A stretch of DNA of 28,145 nt from RGIG1828 sp045536915 (GCA_045536915.1 JAZSOL010000211.1:1-28145), one strand, 5' to 3'. Positions 14,566-22,060 are shown, counted from the first letter of the stretch. The notes: a model not told the origin generated them from the sequence alone. Translations and numbers: made by a program.

Positions 14566-17088
14566 ATGGCGAAATATTACAACAAAGAAATTCCAAAATC
14601 TCCGAGAATAGATCTTCTTAAAAATGCTCTTTTTGAAAAGATGCCTCAGATTGAAGCCGACAGAGGTGTTCTTATAACTGAAAGCTATAAGGCAACAGAA
14701 AATATGCCGGTTGTTGAAAGAAGATCAAAGGCTTTTACTCATATTCTCAAAAATCTGCCTGTTACAATACGTGAAAACGAGCTTATAGTCGGAAGCAACA
14801 CAGTTAATCCGAGAAGCTGTCAGGTTTTTCCGGAATATTCCTATAAGTGGCTTGAGGACGAATTTGAAACCGTTGCCACAAGAAGTGCAGACCCGTTTTA
14901 TATCTCAGATGAAACCAAACAGAAGCTTAAAAAAGCATACGAATACTGGGATGGTAAAACCACAAGTGATTTAGCTTCATATTATATGGATGACCGTACG
15001 AAGATGGCTATGGAGCATAATATTTTCACCCCCGGTAACTACTACTACAACGGTATCGGTCACGTAACCGTTGACTACGGCAAGGTTTTGAAAATCGGTT
15101 TTTCAGGCATAAGAAAAGAAGCGGAAGAAGCACTCTCAAAGCTTACTGTGTGTAACCCTGAATATGCCGAAAAAAGTGCATTTCTGCGTTCGGTTATAGA
15201 ATCAATGGATTCTGCAGTTATGTATGCAAACCGCTATGCCGATCTTGCTGAAAAAATGGCTCAGGAGTGCAATATTGAAGAACGCAAATGCGAACTTTAT
15301 ACCATATCTGCAAATTGCCGTAAGGTGCCTGAGTATGGTGCTGAAAGCTTTTATGAAGCGTGTCAGTCGTTCTGGTTTGTTCAGCTTCTTTTGCAAACCG
15401 AATCGAGCGGACATTCAATCTCACCCGGACGTTTTGACCAGTATATGTATCCCTATTATAAAAAGGATATCGAATCCGGAAAAATCACCCGTGAGTTTGC
15501 TCAGGAGCTTATGGATTGCATATGGATTAAGCTCAACGATTTAAATAAAGTCAGAGATGCAGCATCAGCCGAGGGATTTGCAGGCTACAGCCTCTTCCAG
15601 AATCTTATCTGCGGCGGTCAGACTCCCGACGGAACCGATGCAACAAATGACCTTTCGTTTATGTGTATCACTTCCTCGCTTCATGTAATGCTTCCGCAGC
15701 CGTCGCTCTCTATCAGGGTTTGGAACGGTTCACCCCATGACCTTCTTGTGTGGGCGGCAAATCTTACCCGTACGGGAATAGGTCTTCCGGCTTACTATAA
15801 TGACGAAGTGATAATCCCTTCTCTTGTTTCCAGAGGACTTACTATGGAAGATGCAAGAGACTATAATATAATAGGTTGTGTTGAGCCTCAGAAGTCTGCA
15901 AAAACTGACGGCTGGCACGATGCGGCATTCTTTAATATGTGCCGTCCGCTTGAACTTGTTTTTTCAAATGGCTTTGAAAACGGCGATCAGGTAGGTCCGA
16001 AAACCGGTGAGGTTGAAAGCTTCACATCGTTTGAGGATTTCTTTGAAGCATATAAAAAACAGATGAATTATGCAATTGCACTTTTAGTAAATGCCGATAA
16101 TTCAATCGATATGGCTCATGCTAAAAGATGTCCGCTTCCTTTCCAGTCGAGTATGGTGGAAGATTGCATAGGCAGAGCCAAAAGTCTTCAGGAGGGCGGA
16201 GCAATATATAATTTTACAGGGCCGCAAGGGTTCGGTGTTGCAAATGTTGCCGATTCTCTCTACACAATCAAAAAACTTGTTTTTGAAGAAAAGAAATTTA
16301 CTCTTTCCGAGCTCAAAGATGCTCTTAAGGCTAATTTCGGAAAAGGCACACCGGCTTTGGAAGCCGAGAAAATCACTGTTGAAATTGTGAAAGAGCTTGC
16401 AAAAAGCGGTGTGGAGATTTCCAAAGAGCAGATTGCCGAAATTTATGACGGTATATCATCAGGAGGTTCGGGTGCTGACTCACGTTATCGTGAAATATAT
16501 GATATGATAAATGAAGCCGATAAGTTCGGTAATGATATCGATGAGGTAGATATGCTTGCAAGAGAAGCCGGCTACGCATATACCAGACCTCTTGAAAACT
16601 ATAAAAACCCAAGAGGCGGTATTTTCCAGGCGGGTCTTTATCCTGTGTCGGCAAATGTTCCTCTCGGTGCGCAAACCGGCGCCACTCCCGATGGAAGATA
16701 TGCCTATACCCCGGTTGCAGACGGTGTTTCACCATCTGCCGGTAAAGATACCCACGGTCCCACGGCATCTGCAAACTCTGTGTCGAAGCTTGACCATTCA
16801 ATTGCATCAAACGGAACACTTTTCAATATGAAATTTCACCCCTCGGCTCTTGAAGGCGATTCGGGAATAGAAAGTTTCATAGCTCTCATAAGAGGATATT
16901 TCGACAGAAAAGGTTCGCATATGCAGTTTAACGTTGTGAGCCGTGAAACTCTTCTTGATGCGCAAAAGCACCCTGAAAACTATAAGGGACTTGTTGTGAG
17001 AGTTGCGGGCTACAGCGCACTTTTCACCACTCTTTCAAAATCACTTCAGGATGATATCATAAACCGTACACTTCAGTGCGGATTCTGA
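14566..17088 (+). CDS. Glycyl radical (B12-independent) 1,2-propanediol dehydratase
   Basis: Dehydrates 1,2-propanediol to propanal using a glycyl radical, in the microcompartment. 840 residues. GCVEP carries the thiyl Cys438 and the base Glu440, the dehydratase pattern of glycerol/diol dehydratases; Gly815 in VRVAGYSALF is the radical glycine, 26 residues from the C-terminus. The ATG at 14566 has CAGGAG upstream; the frame to 14455 adds a hydrophobic stretch running through the promoter and is rejected. The N-terminus MAKYYNKEIPKSPRIDLLK has no extra helix, so no encapsulation peptide is evident, unlike other cargo here. The activating enzyme follows 18 bases later. Choline lyase (CutC) is unlikely, since the operon is built around an aldolase and a deoxysugar kinase. 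Confidence 0.92.
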   Translation: MAKYYNKEIPKSPRIDLLKNALFEKMPQIEADRGVLITESYKATENMPVVERRSKAFTHILKNLPVTIRENELIVGSNTVNPRSCQVFPEYSYKWLEDEFETVATRSADPFYISDETKQKLKKAYEYWDGKTTSDLASYYMDDRTKMAMEHNIFTPGNYYYNGIGHVTVDYGKVLKIGFSGIRKEAEEALSKLTVCNPEYAEKSAFLRSVIESMDSAVMYANRYADLAEKMAQECNIEERKCELYTISANCRKVPEYGAESFYEACQSFWFVQLLLQTESSGHSISPGRFDQYMYPYYKKDIESGKITREFAQELMDCIWIKLNDLNKVRDAASAEGFAGYSLFQNLICGGQTPDGTDATNDLSFMCITSSLHVMLPQPSLSIRVWNGSPHDLLVWAANLTRTGIGLPAYYNDEVIIPSLVSRGLTMEDARDYNIIGCVEPQKSAKTDGWHDAAFFNMCRPLELVFSNGFENGDQVGPKTGEVESFTSFEDFFEAYKKQMNYAIALLVNADNSIDMAHAKRCPLPFQSSMVEDCIGRAKSLQEGGAIYNFTGPQGFGVANVADSLYTIKKLVFEEKKFTLSELKDALKANFGKGTPALEAEKITVEIVKELAKSGVEISKEQIAEIYDGISSGGSGADSRYREIYDMINEADKFGNDIDEVDMLAREAGYAYTRPLENYKNPRGGIFQAGLYPVSANVPLGAQTGATPDGRYAYTPVADGVSPSAGKDTHGPTASANSVSKLDHSIASNGTLFNMKFHPSALEGDSGIESFIALIRGYFDRKGSHMQFNVVSRETLLDAQKHPENYKGLVVRVAGYSALFTTLSKSLQDDIINRTLQCGF

Positions 17089-17106
17089 TGATGAAAGGTT
17101 AAAATT

Positions 17107-17910
17107 ATGAATGAACTGGAAATATACGACTATCTGAATACAAAGGGAAGAATTTTTGATATTCAGCGCTTTTCGGTGCACGACGGTCCCGGTATCAGAA
17201 CAATTTTTTTCTTGAAAGGCTGTGTTCTTAAGTGCCGGTGGTGCTGTAATCCGGAGTCTCAAAGCTACGATATTGAGCAAATGAATATGAACGGCAAGCT
17301 GAAAACGGTGGGAGAGGATGTGACTGCAGGTTATCTTCTCGAAATTGCTGAAAGGGACCGCATATATTATTCGCGTTCCGGCGGCGGAGTAACTCTTTCG
17401 GGCGGTGAAAGCCTTTGTCAGAGCACTTTTGCATCCGCAATCTTAAGAGGATGCAAGGAAAACGGCATCAACACTGCAATTGAATCCACAGCTTGTGCTT
17501 CATATGATAAAATTCAGAAAGTAATTCCCTATGTTGACTATTTTCTGATGGATATAAAACATATGAACAGTGCAAAACACCGGGAATACACCGGTCAACC
17601 CAATGAACTGATGCTTGAAAATGCCAAAAAAATCGCTAAAGAACCCACCCGGCTCACCGTGAGAGTTCCGGTTATTCCGGGCTTTAACGATACACCGGAG
17701 GAAATCGGTGATATCGCGGCATTTGCCCGAAGTCTCGAAACGGCAGAGGAAATTCATCTTCTTCCGTATCACAGACTCGGATACGATAAATACATAGGTC
17801 TTGGCAGAGAATATCAGATGGGGGATGCTGAGCTTCTTTCACCTGAGAAAATTCATCTTCTGAAATCTGCCGCTGAAAAACACGGACTTATTTGCAAGAT
17901 AGGAGGATGA
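17107..17910 (+). CDS. Glycyl radical enzyme activating enzyme (radical SAM)
   Basis: Installs the radical on Gly815 of the upstream dehydratase by reductive SAM cleavage at a [4Fe-4S] cluster. 267 residues; RFSVHDGPGIRTIFFLKGC leads into the cluster motif C39-x3-C43-x2-C46 (CVLKCRWC). The SAM-binding GGGVTLSGGE follows only about 50 residues later. The ferredoxin-like insert with eight Cys that most diol-dehydratase and choline-lyase activases carry after the first motif is absent, so this has the short pyruvate-formate-lyase-activase layout. ATG with AAAGG upstream; 9 bases before the PduU-type gene. Confidence 0.93.
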   Translation: MNELEIYDYLNTKGRIFDIQRFSVHDGPGIRTIFFLKGCVLKCRWCCNPESQSYDIEQMNMNGKLKTVGEDVTAGYLLEIAERDRIYYSRSGGGVTLSGGESLCQSTFASAILRGCKENGINTAIESTACASYDKIQKVIPYVDYFLMDIKHMNSAKHREYTGQPNELMLENAKKIAKEPTRLTVRVPVIPGFNDTPEEIGDIAAFARSLETAEEIHLLPYHRLGYDKYIGLGREYQMGDAELLSPEKIHLLKSAAEKHGLICKIGG

Positions 17911-17919
17911 GGTGATATT

Positions 17920-18294
17920 ATGTTTGATAACAAGCTGGATTATAACGATAAAATGAGAATCATTCAGGAACTTGTTCCGGGTAAGCAGATAACTCTTGCT
18001 CATATTATAGCCAATCCTGACCGCATACTCTATAAAAAACTCGGTCTTGACCCGGCGGTTGATTATTCAAAAGCCGCAATCGGTATTGTGACGATGTCGC
18101 CGGCAGAAACTGCAATTATTGCGGGTGATATTGCAATAAAAGCATCAGGAGTTGAGCTTGGATTTGTTGACCGTTTCAGCGGTACGCTCATTGTTACCGG
18201 AACTGTATCGGAAGTTGAATCCGCACTTGCCGCGCTCACGGATTATGCAAAGGAAACCTTGTCGTTCACGGTATGCCCAATAACCCGGACTTAA
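17920..18294 (+). CDS. pduU: PduU/EutS-type shell protein (circularly permuted BMC)
   Basis: Hexameric facet protein of the shell. 124 residues; the stretch MRIIQELVPGKQITLAHIIA followed by NPDRILYKKLGL is the hallmark N-terminus of PduU/EutS, which forms a small beta-barrel over the pore; the BMC fold then runs AIGIVTMSPAETAIIAGDIA to VESALAALTDY. In Salmonella PduU interacts with the small GTPase-like PduV; here too the next gene is such a GTPase, overlapping by 22 bases. GAGGTG precedes the ATG. Confidence 0.9.
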   Translation: MFDNKLDYNDKMRIIQELVPGKQITLAHIIANPDRILYKKLGLDPAVDYSKAAIGIVTMSPAETAIIAGDIAIKASGVELGFVDRFSGTLIVTGTVSEVESALAALTDYAKETLSFTVCPITRT

Positions 18295-18716
18295 AAAAAC
18301 TGATTCTTCTCGGTCGCAGCGGCAGCGGTAAAACCACCCTCACTCAGGCACTCAGAGGGCAGAAGATAACCTATGAAAAAACTCAGTACATAAATTACCA
18401 CACCAATATAATAGATACTCCCGGTGAATATGCAGAAAACAGAGAACTCGGACGTGCTCTTGCTCTTTATGCATATGAATCCGACATCTGCGGACTCCTT
18501 GTTTCTGCAACTGAGCAGTATTGCCTTTTTTCACCAAACATAACGTGTATGGCAAACCGCGAGGTTATTGGAATTGTTACTAAAATAGACAAAGAGGATG
18601 CAAGACCTGATATGGCAGAAAGCTGGCTGAGACTTGCCGGATGCGAAAAAGTTTTTCACGTCAGTGCAAAAACGGGCGAAGGTTTGGACAATTTGTACGA
18701 ATACTTAAAGAAATAA
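18273..18716 (+). CDS. EutP/PduV-like small GTPase
   Basis: Ras-like P-loop protein found in most Pdu/Eut-type operons; PduV has been linked to positioning of the compartment and binds the PduU facet. 147 residues: G1 loop GRSGSGKTT (14-22), G3 DTPGEY, G4 TKID, G5 SAKTGEG. All nucleotide-binding motifs are intact. The ATG lies inside the end of the pduU-type gene (22-base overlap) without a clear ribosome site of its own, suggesting translational coupling. The second promoter begins 38 bases after its stop. Confidence 0.88.
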   Translation: MPNNPDLKKLILLGRSGSGKTTLTQALRGQKITYEKTQYINYHTNIIDTPGEYAENRELGRALALYAYESDICGLLVSATEQYCLFSPNITCMANREVIGIVTKIDKEDARPDMAESWLRLAGCEKVFHVSAKTGEGLDNLYEYLKK

Positions 18717-18753
18717 AAACACAGATTTCCAAAGAAAAACAAACATAAATGTA

Positions 18754-18782
18754 TTGACAACAAAGAAAAAATGTGTTATTAT
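18754..18782 (+). promoter_or_regulatory. P2, internal promoter before the aldolase
   Basis: Perfect TTGACA (18754-18759), 17-base spacer, TATTAT (18777-18782), in a 129-base gap, 63 bases before the aldolase ATG. The leader is extremely A-rich. This second promoter would let aldolase, enzymes and shell be transcribed apart from the dehydratase and its activase. Confidence 0.82.
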
Positions 18783-18789
18783 AAAAGCA

Positions 18790-18802
18790 AATCAAAACAA
18801 AA
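18790..18802 (-). promoter_or_regulatory. Candidate operator of the DeoR-type regulator, copy 2
   Basis: The minus strand reads TTTTGTTTTGATT, identical to the copy at 14511-14523. The match of the neighbourhood is broader: CAAATCAAAA (18788-18797) is also the inverse of TTTTGATTTG in the P1 spacer. It begins 8 bases after the -10 of P2, within the region a repressor would occupy. Confidence 0.4.
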
Positions 18803-18845
18803 TACAGCAAAAACTAAAAAACAAAATAAAAAAGGAGAATGTCAA

Positions 18846-19652
18846 ATGGTATCAGAATTTGAAATCAAAAAACAAATTTGTGACATCGGCAAAAGAATCT
18901 ACGACAGAAGAATGGTTGCTGCAAATGACGGTAACATCTCGGTGAAAATCAGCGATAACGAATTCCTCTGCACACCCACAGGTGTTTCCAAAGGTTTTAT
19001 GACTCCTGAATACATCTGTAAAATCGATGGTGAAGGCAATGTGCTTCAGGCAAACGGAAGCTTCAAACCTTCATCAGAAATCAAGATGCATTTAAGAGTT
19101 TATCAGAAAAGACCTGATGTAAAAGCTGTTGTTCACGCTCATCCTATTTATGCAACAAGCTTTGCTATTGCAGGTATCCCGCTCACTCAGCCCATTATGC
19201 CTGAGGCTGTTATTGCTCTCGGATGCGTTCCGATTGCTGAATACGGCGTACCTTCCACAATGGAAATTCCCGATAATGTTGAAAAATATCTTCCTTATTA
19301 TGATGCAGTGCTTCTTGAAAATCACGGTGCACTTTCATACTCTGATTCTCTTCTCGCTGCATATCATAAAATGGAATCTCTTGAATTCTACGCAGAACTT
19401 CTCTTCCATTCAAGACAGCTCGGCGGTCCTAAGGAATTCACAAAAGAACAGGTTGAAAGACTCTACGAAATCAGACGTCAGTTCGGTATGACAGGTAAGC
19501 ACCCTGCAAATCTCTGCCCGAACAACAAAGATGGCAAAACAAGCTGTCATAACTGTGGTGCTTGCGGTTCAAAATCCGGCAGTGTTTCAAATCCGGAAGC
19601 TGACCTCATTGCGGCTATAACCAAAAAGGTTATGGAGCAGCTCGGAAAATAA
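18846..19652 (+). CDS. Class II aldolase (fuculose/rhamnulose-1-phosphate) with C-terminal encapsulation helix
   Basis: Splits fuculose-1-P or rhamnulose-1-P into DHAP and lactaldehyde, the feed for propanediol. 268 residues. FucA-like domain (about 1-215): NDGNISVK, PTGVSKG, SSEIKMHL with the catalytic Glu, HAHPIYATSF with two zinc His, and ENHGAL with another. After it comes a tail (about 218-268) not found in housekeeping FucA: C224, then C234-x2-C237-x2-C240, a flexible Ser-rich linker, and a terminal amphipathic helix PEADLIAAITKKVMEQL that resembles encapsulation peptides. ATG at 18846 with AAGGAG upstream; the frame back to 18771 begins inside P2. The size is closer to FucA than RhaD, although the kinase downstream is rhamnulokinase-like. 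Confidence 0.92.
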   Translation: MVSEFEIKKQICDIGKRIYDRRMVAANDGNISVKISDNEFLCTPTGVSKGFMTPEYICKIDGEGNVLQANGSFKPSSEIKMHLRVYQKRPDVKAVVHAHPIYATSFAIAGIPLTQPIMPEAVIALGCVPIAEYGVPSTMEIPDNVEKYLPYYDAVLLENHGALSYSDSLLAAYHKMESLEFYAELLFHSRQLGGPKEFTKEQVERLYEIRRQFGMTGKHPANLCPNNKDGKTSCHNCGACGSKSGSVSNPEADLIAAITKKVMEQLGK

Positions 19653-19665
19653 GAGGTATCCGATC

Positions 19666-20139
19666 ATGAATGAAAAGGATATCAGCCTGATTGTTGAAAC
19701 AGTTATAAATCAACTAAAAAAAACCGAAGTGAAAATGAATCTGATTCTTGCAAGACGGCTCATCCACACTGTTGAGAAAAAGGCAAAAGAGATGGGTGTT
19801 AACGCGGTTGTTGCCGTGAGCGATGCCGGTGCAAGAACGGTTGCTGTTGAGTGTATGGACGATTCCTACATAGCAAGCTATGATATAGCAGTTAATAAGG
19901 CATATACGTGTGCATCACTCAAAATGCCTACTTCAAAGCTCAAAACTTTAAGTCAGCCCGGTGAATCCCTCTATGGAATCCAGTTTACAAACGAAGGTAA
20001 AATTGTGATTTTCGGAGGCGGTGATCCTCTCTTTGTTGGCGAAAAGCTTATAGGTGCAATCGGAGTAAGCGGCGGCACGGAAGAAGAAGATACATTTCTT
20101 TCGGCATATGGAGCAAAAAAGCTTCAGGAACTATTATAA
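19666..20139 (+). CDS. PduO-C/GlcG/HbpS-like protein with N-terminal encapsulation helix
   Basis: 157 residues. The first 18 (MNEKDISLIVETVINQLK) form an amphipathic helix like the targeting peptides of PduP and PduL. The rest is the GlcG/HbpS domain (ILARRLIHTVEKKAKEMGV; VVAVSDAGARTVAV; GGDPLFVGEKLIGAIGVSGG), also found as the C-terminal half of PduO. The ATP:cobalamin adenosyltransferase half of PduO is absent, as expected for a B12-independent pathway. Related domains bind haem or flavin-like cofactors; the role inside compartments is unknown. ATG with AAGAGG upstream, 13 bases after the aldolase. Confidence 0.82.
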   Translation: MNEKDISLIVETVINQLKKTEVKMNLILARRLIHTVEKKAKEMGVNAVVAVSDAGARTVAVECMDDSYIASYDIAVNKAYTCASLKMPTSKLKTLSQPGESLYGIQFTNEGKIVIFGGGDPLFVGEKLIGAIGVSGGTEEEDTFLSAYGAKKLQELL

Positions 20140-20162
20140 TATAAGAGGAGATGACAAAGCGC

Positions 20163-21353
20163 ATGAATCAGAATGATATAGAAGCAATTGTAAAGCAGGT
20201 CATCGCAGGTATGCAGGGGGCTCCGGCATCCAAAGCATCAAATGCCAAAATTCCTGCCACAGCAAATGTTGCAATGCTCACATCTCTTGAACATTTTGAC
20301 ATAAAACAGTATCCGATTCCCGAGCTTGGTGATGACGATATTTTAGTTAAGGTTGAAGGTTGCGGTGTCTGCGGTACAGATGCCCACGAATTCAAACGCG
20401 ACCCCTTCGGTCTTATCCCGGTTGCTCTCGGTCACGAAGGTACCGGCGAAGTTGTTAAAATGGGTAAGAATGTTAAAAAAGACTCAGCCGGCAAAGATTT
20501 AAATGTTGGCGATAAAGTTGTAACATGTATGATTTTCAAAGATAATCCCGACATCACAATGTTTGACCTCAACAAGCAAAATGTTGGCGGTGCAGATGTT
20601 TACGGACTTCTTCCCGATGATGATGTTCACCTTAACGGTTGGTTCAGTGATTATCTGATTGTACGTAAAGGTTCAACAATATTCAACGTAAGTGATCTCG
20701 ACCTTGATTCGAGAATACTCATTGAACCCTGTGCAGTTCTTATTCACGCAGTTGAAAGAGCTAAAACAACTGGAATTCTCAAATTCAACAGCCGTGTTGT
20801 TGTTCAGGGATGCGGACCTATTGGTCTTATTTGTATTGCGGTCTTAAGAACAATGGGTATTGAAAATATCGTAGCAGTTGACGGTCAGGAAATGAGACTT
20901 TCATTTGCAAAGGAAATGGGTGCAGATAAGAGCGTTAACTTTATGGAACATAAGGGTATTGAAGCTCTTGCAGGTGCAGTTAAGGATGCTTTTGGCGGTT
21001 ATGAAGCTGACTTTGCATTCCAGTGCACAGGCTCACCTGTTGCTCATTCAAATATCTATAAGTTCATCCGTTCCGGCGGTGGACTTTGCGAACTTGGATT
21101 TTTCATCAACGGCGGAGATGCAACCATCAATCCGCACTTTGATATTTGTTCAAAGGAAATCACAACCGTTGGTTCGTGGGTATATACCTTACGTGACTAC
21201 GCAACAACATTTGATTTTCTCAAGCGTGCAAAGGCAATAGGCATTCCTCTCGAAAAGCTTATTACCCATAAGTTCCCGCTTGATAAAATAAACGAAGCAC
21301 TCGAGACAAACCTCAAGATGGAAGGTCTCAAAATAGCAATTGTTAATGAATAA
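20163..21353 (+). CDS. Zinc-type medium-chain alcohol dehydrogenase with encapsulation helix
   Basis: Probably reduces propanal to propanol (and/or lactaldehyde to propanediol), recycling NADH inside the compartment. 396 residues. MNQNDIEAIVKQVIAGMQ is a targeting-type helix, followed by an Ala-rich linker to about 40. The GroES-like domain has GCGVCGTDAHEF and GHEGTGEV (catalytic zinc Cys and Glu/His) and EPCAVLIHAVERA; the NAD fold has GCGPIGLICIAVLRTMG. The four-Cys structural zinc lobe is missing, replaced by CMIFKDNPDITMFDLNK. The canonical Pdu enzyme, PduQ, is an unrelated iron-type dehydrogenase. Start: ATG at 20163 (spacing 10 from GAGGAG) rather than 20151, which abuts the ribosome site. 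Confidence 0.88.
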   Translation: MNQNDIEAIVKQVIAGMQGAPASKASNAKIPATANVAMLTSLEHFDIKQYPIPELGDDDILVKVEGCGVCGTDAHEFKRDPFGLIPVALGHEGTGEVVKMGKNVKKDSAGKDLNVGDKVVTCMIFKDNPDITMFDLNKQNVGGADVYGLLPDDDVHLNGWFSDYLIVRKGSTIFNVSDLDLDSRILIEPCAVLIHAVERAKTTGILKFNSRVVVQGCGPIGLICIAVLRTMGIENIVAVDGQEMRLSFAKEMGADKSVNFMEHKGIEALAGAVKDAFGGYEADFAFQCTGSPVAHSNIYKFIRSGGGLCELGFFINGGDATINPHFDICSKEITTVGSWVYTLRDYATTFDFLKRAKAIGIPLEKLITHKFPLDKINEALETNLKMEGLKIAIVNE

Positions 21354-21378
21354 AATTTAAATATTGGAGGATTTAAAA

Positions 21379-21657
21379 ATGGCACAGGAAGCATTAGGAA
21401 TGATCGAAACAAGAGGCTTGGTAGCTGCAATCGAAGCTGCTGATGCAATGCTCAAAGCAGCTAACGTAGTTTTGGTTGGAACAGAAAAAATCGGTTCCGG
21501 ACTCGTTAGTGTAATGGTAAGAGGTGACGTTGGTGCTGTTAACGCTGCAGTTCAGGCAGGCGGAGCTACCGCAGGCAGACTCGGTGAAATCATCGCAACT
21601 CACGTTATTCCCAGACCTCACGCTGATGTTGAGAAAATTTTGCCTTCTCTTAAATAA
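21379..21657 (+). CDS. Major BMC-H shell hexamer (PduA/PduJ/EutM type)
   Basis: 92-residue single BMC domain forming the facet hexamers. MAQEALGMIETRGLVAAIEA is the signature start; TEKIGSG is the pore loop and VIPRPHADVEKIL the C-terminal edge. Clean canonical length with no insertion, so this is likely the most abundant shell protein. GGAGG lies 8 bases before ATG 21379. A strong hairpin follows its stop (21671-21726), which would raise its mRNA over the downstream genes. Confidence 0.95.
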   Translation: MAQEALGMIETRGLVAAIEAADAMLKAANVVLVGTEKIGSGLVSVMVRGDVGAVNAAVQAGGATAGRLGEIIATHVIPRPHADVEKILPSLK

Positions 21658-21670
21658 TTAAGAGGAAAAT

Positions 21671-21726
21671 GTGAATTTGTTTCTGTCGGGGTGCCCGGTG
21701 CACTCCGGCAGAGATTTCACTTTTTT
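21671..21726 (+). terminator. Internal attenuator/terminator hairpin after the BMC-H gene
   Basis: GTGAA (21671-21675) pairs with TTCAC (21716-21720); after a 3-T bulge, 21679-21694 pairs with 21700-21715 (mostly Watson-Crick with several G-T pairs) around the loop CCGGT (21695-21699). T6 follows at 21721-21726. It has the form of an intrinsic terminator but lies inside the operon, with no promoter recognised between it and the EutN-type gene. Partial termination or 3'-end stabilisation is the likely role. Confidence 0.8.
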
Positions 21727-21808
21727 GAAGTGTTATCCAAACAAGCTTGATAAAATTAAGTATGCTTCGATAACATTTCAAACTGTATTTTTTGAAAGGA
21801 GAACTGTT

Positions 21809-22060
21809 ATGATAATCGGTAAAGTGACGGGAAGCGTGGTTTCCACACGCAAAAACGAAAACCTTGTGGGCAATAAATTTATGATTGTTCAGCCAATAAA
21901 AGAAATGGGATTAACCGGTTCAATAGTTGCAATAGATAATGTTGGCGCCGGAATCGGCGAAATTGTTTTAGTTGCAACAGGAAGTGCCGCAAGAATCGGA
22001 TGTGGTCAGGAAAAATCACCGGTTGATGCTGCAATTGTTGGTATTGTTGATGAACTGTAA
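21809..22060 (+). CDS. EutN/CcmL-type BMC-P pentamer (shell vertex)
   Basis: 83 residues forming the pentamers that cap the shell vertices. MIIGKVTGSVVSTRKNENLVG, with the canonical IGKVTGSVVSTRK start, followed by GAGIGEIVLVATGSAARI, and DAAIVGIVDEL at the end. It is the only pentamer gene seen, and a closed icosahedral shell needs just 12 pentamers. AAAGGAG lies 8 bases before ATG 21809; the longer frame to 21671 runs through the hairpin and is not used. Position after the attenuator fits its low demand. Confidence 0.95.
   Translation: MIIGKVTGSVVSTRKNENLVGNKFMIVQPIKEMGLTGSIVAIDNVGAGIGEIVLVATGSAARIGCGQEKSPVDAAIVGIVDEL

Noticed and set aside
14566..17910. CutC/CutD choline trimethylamine-lyase system
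   Set aside because: The GCVEP dehydratase pattern and the aldolase and rhamnulokinase neighbours point to propanediol, not choline.
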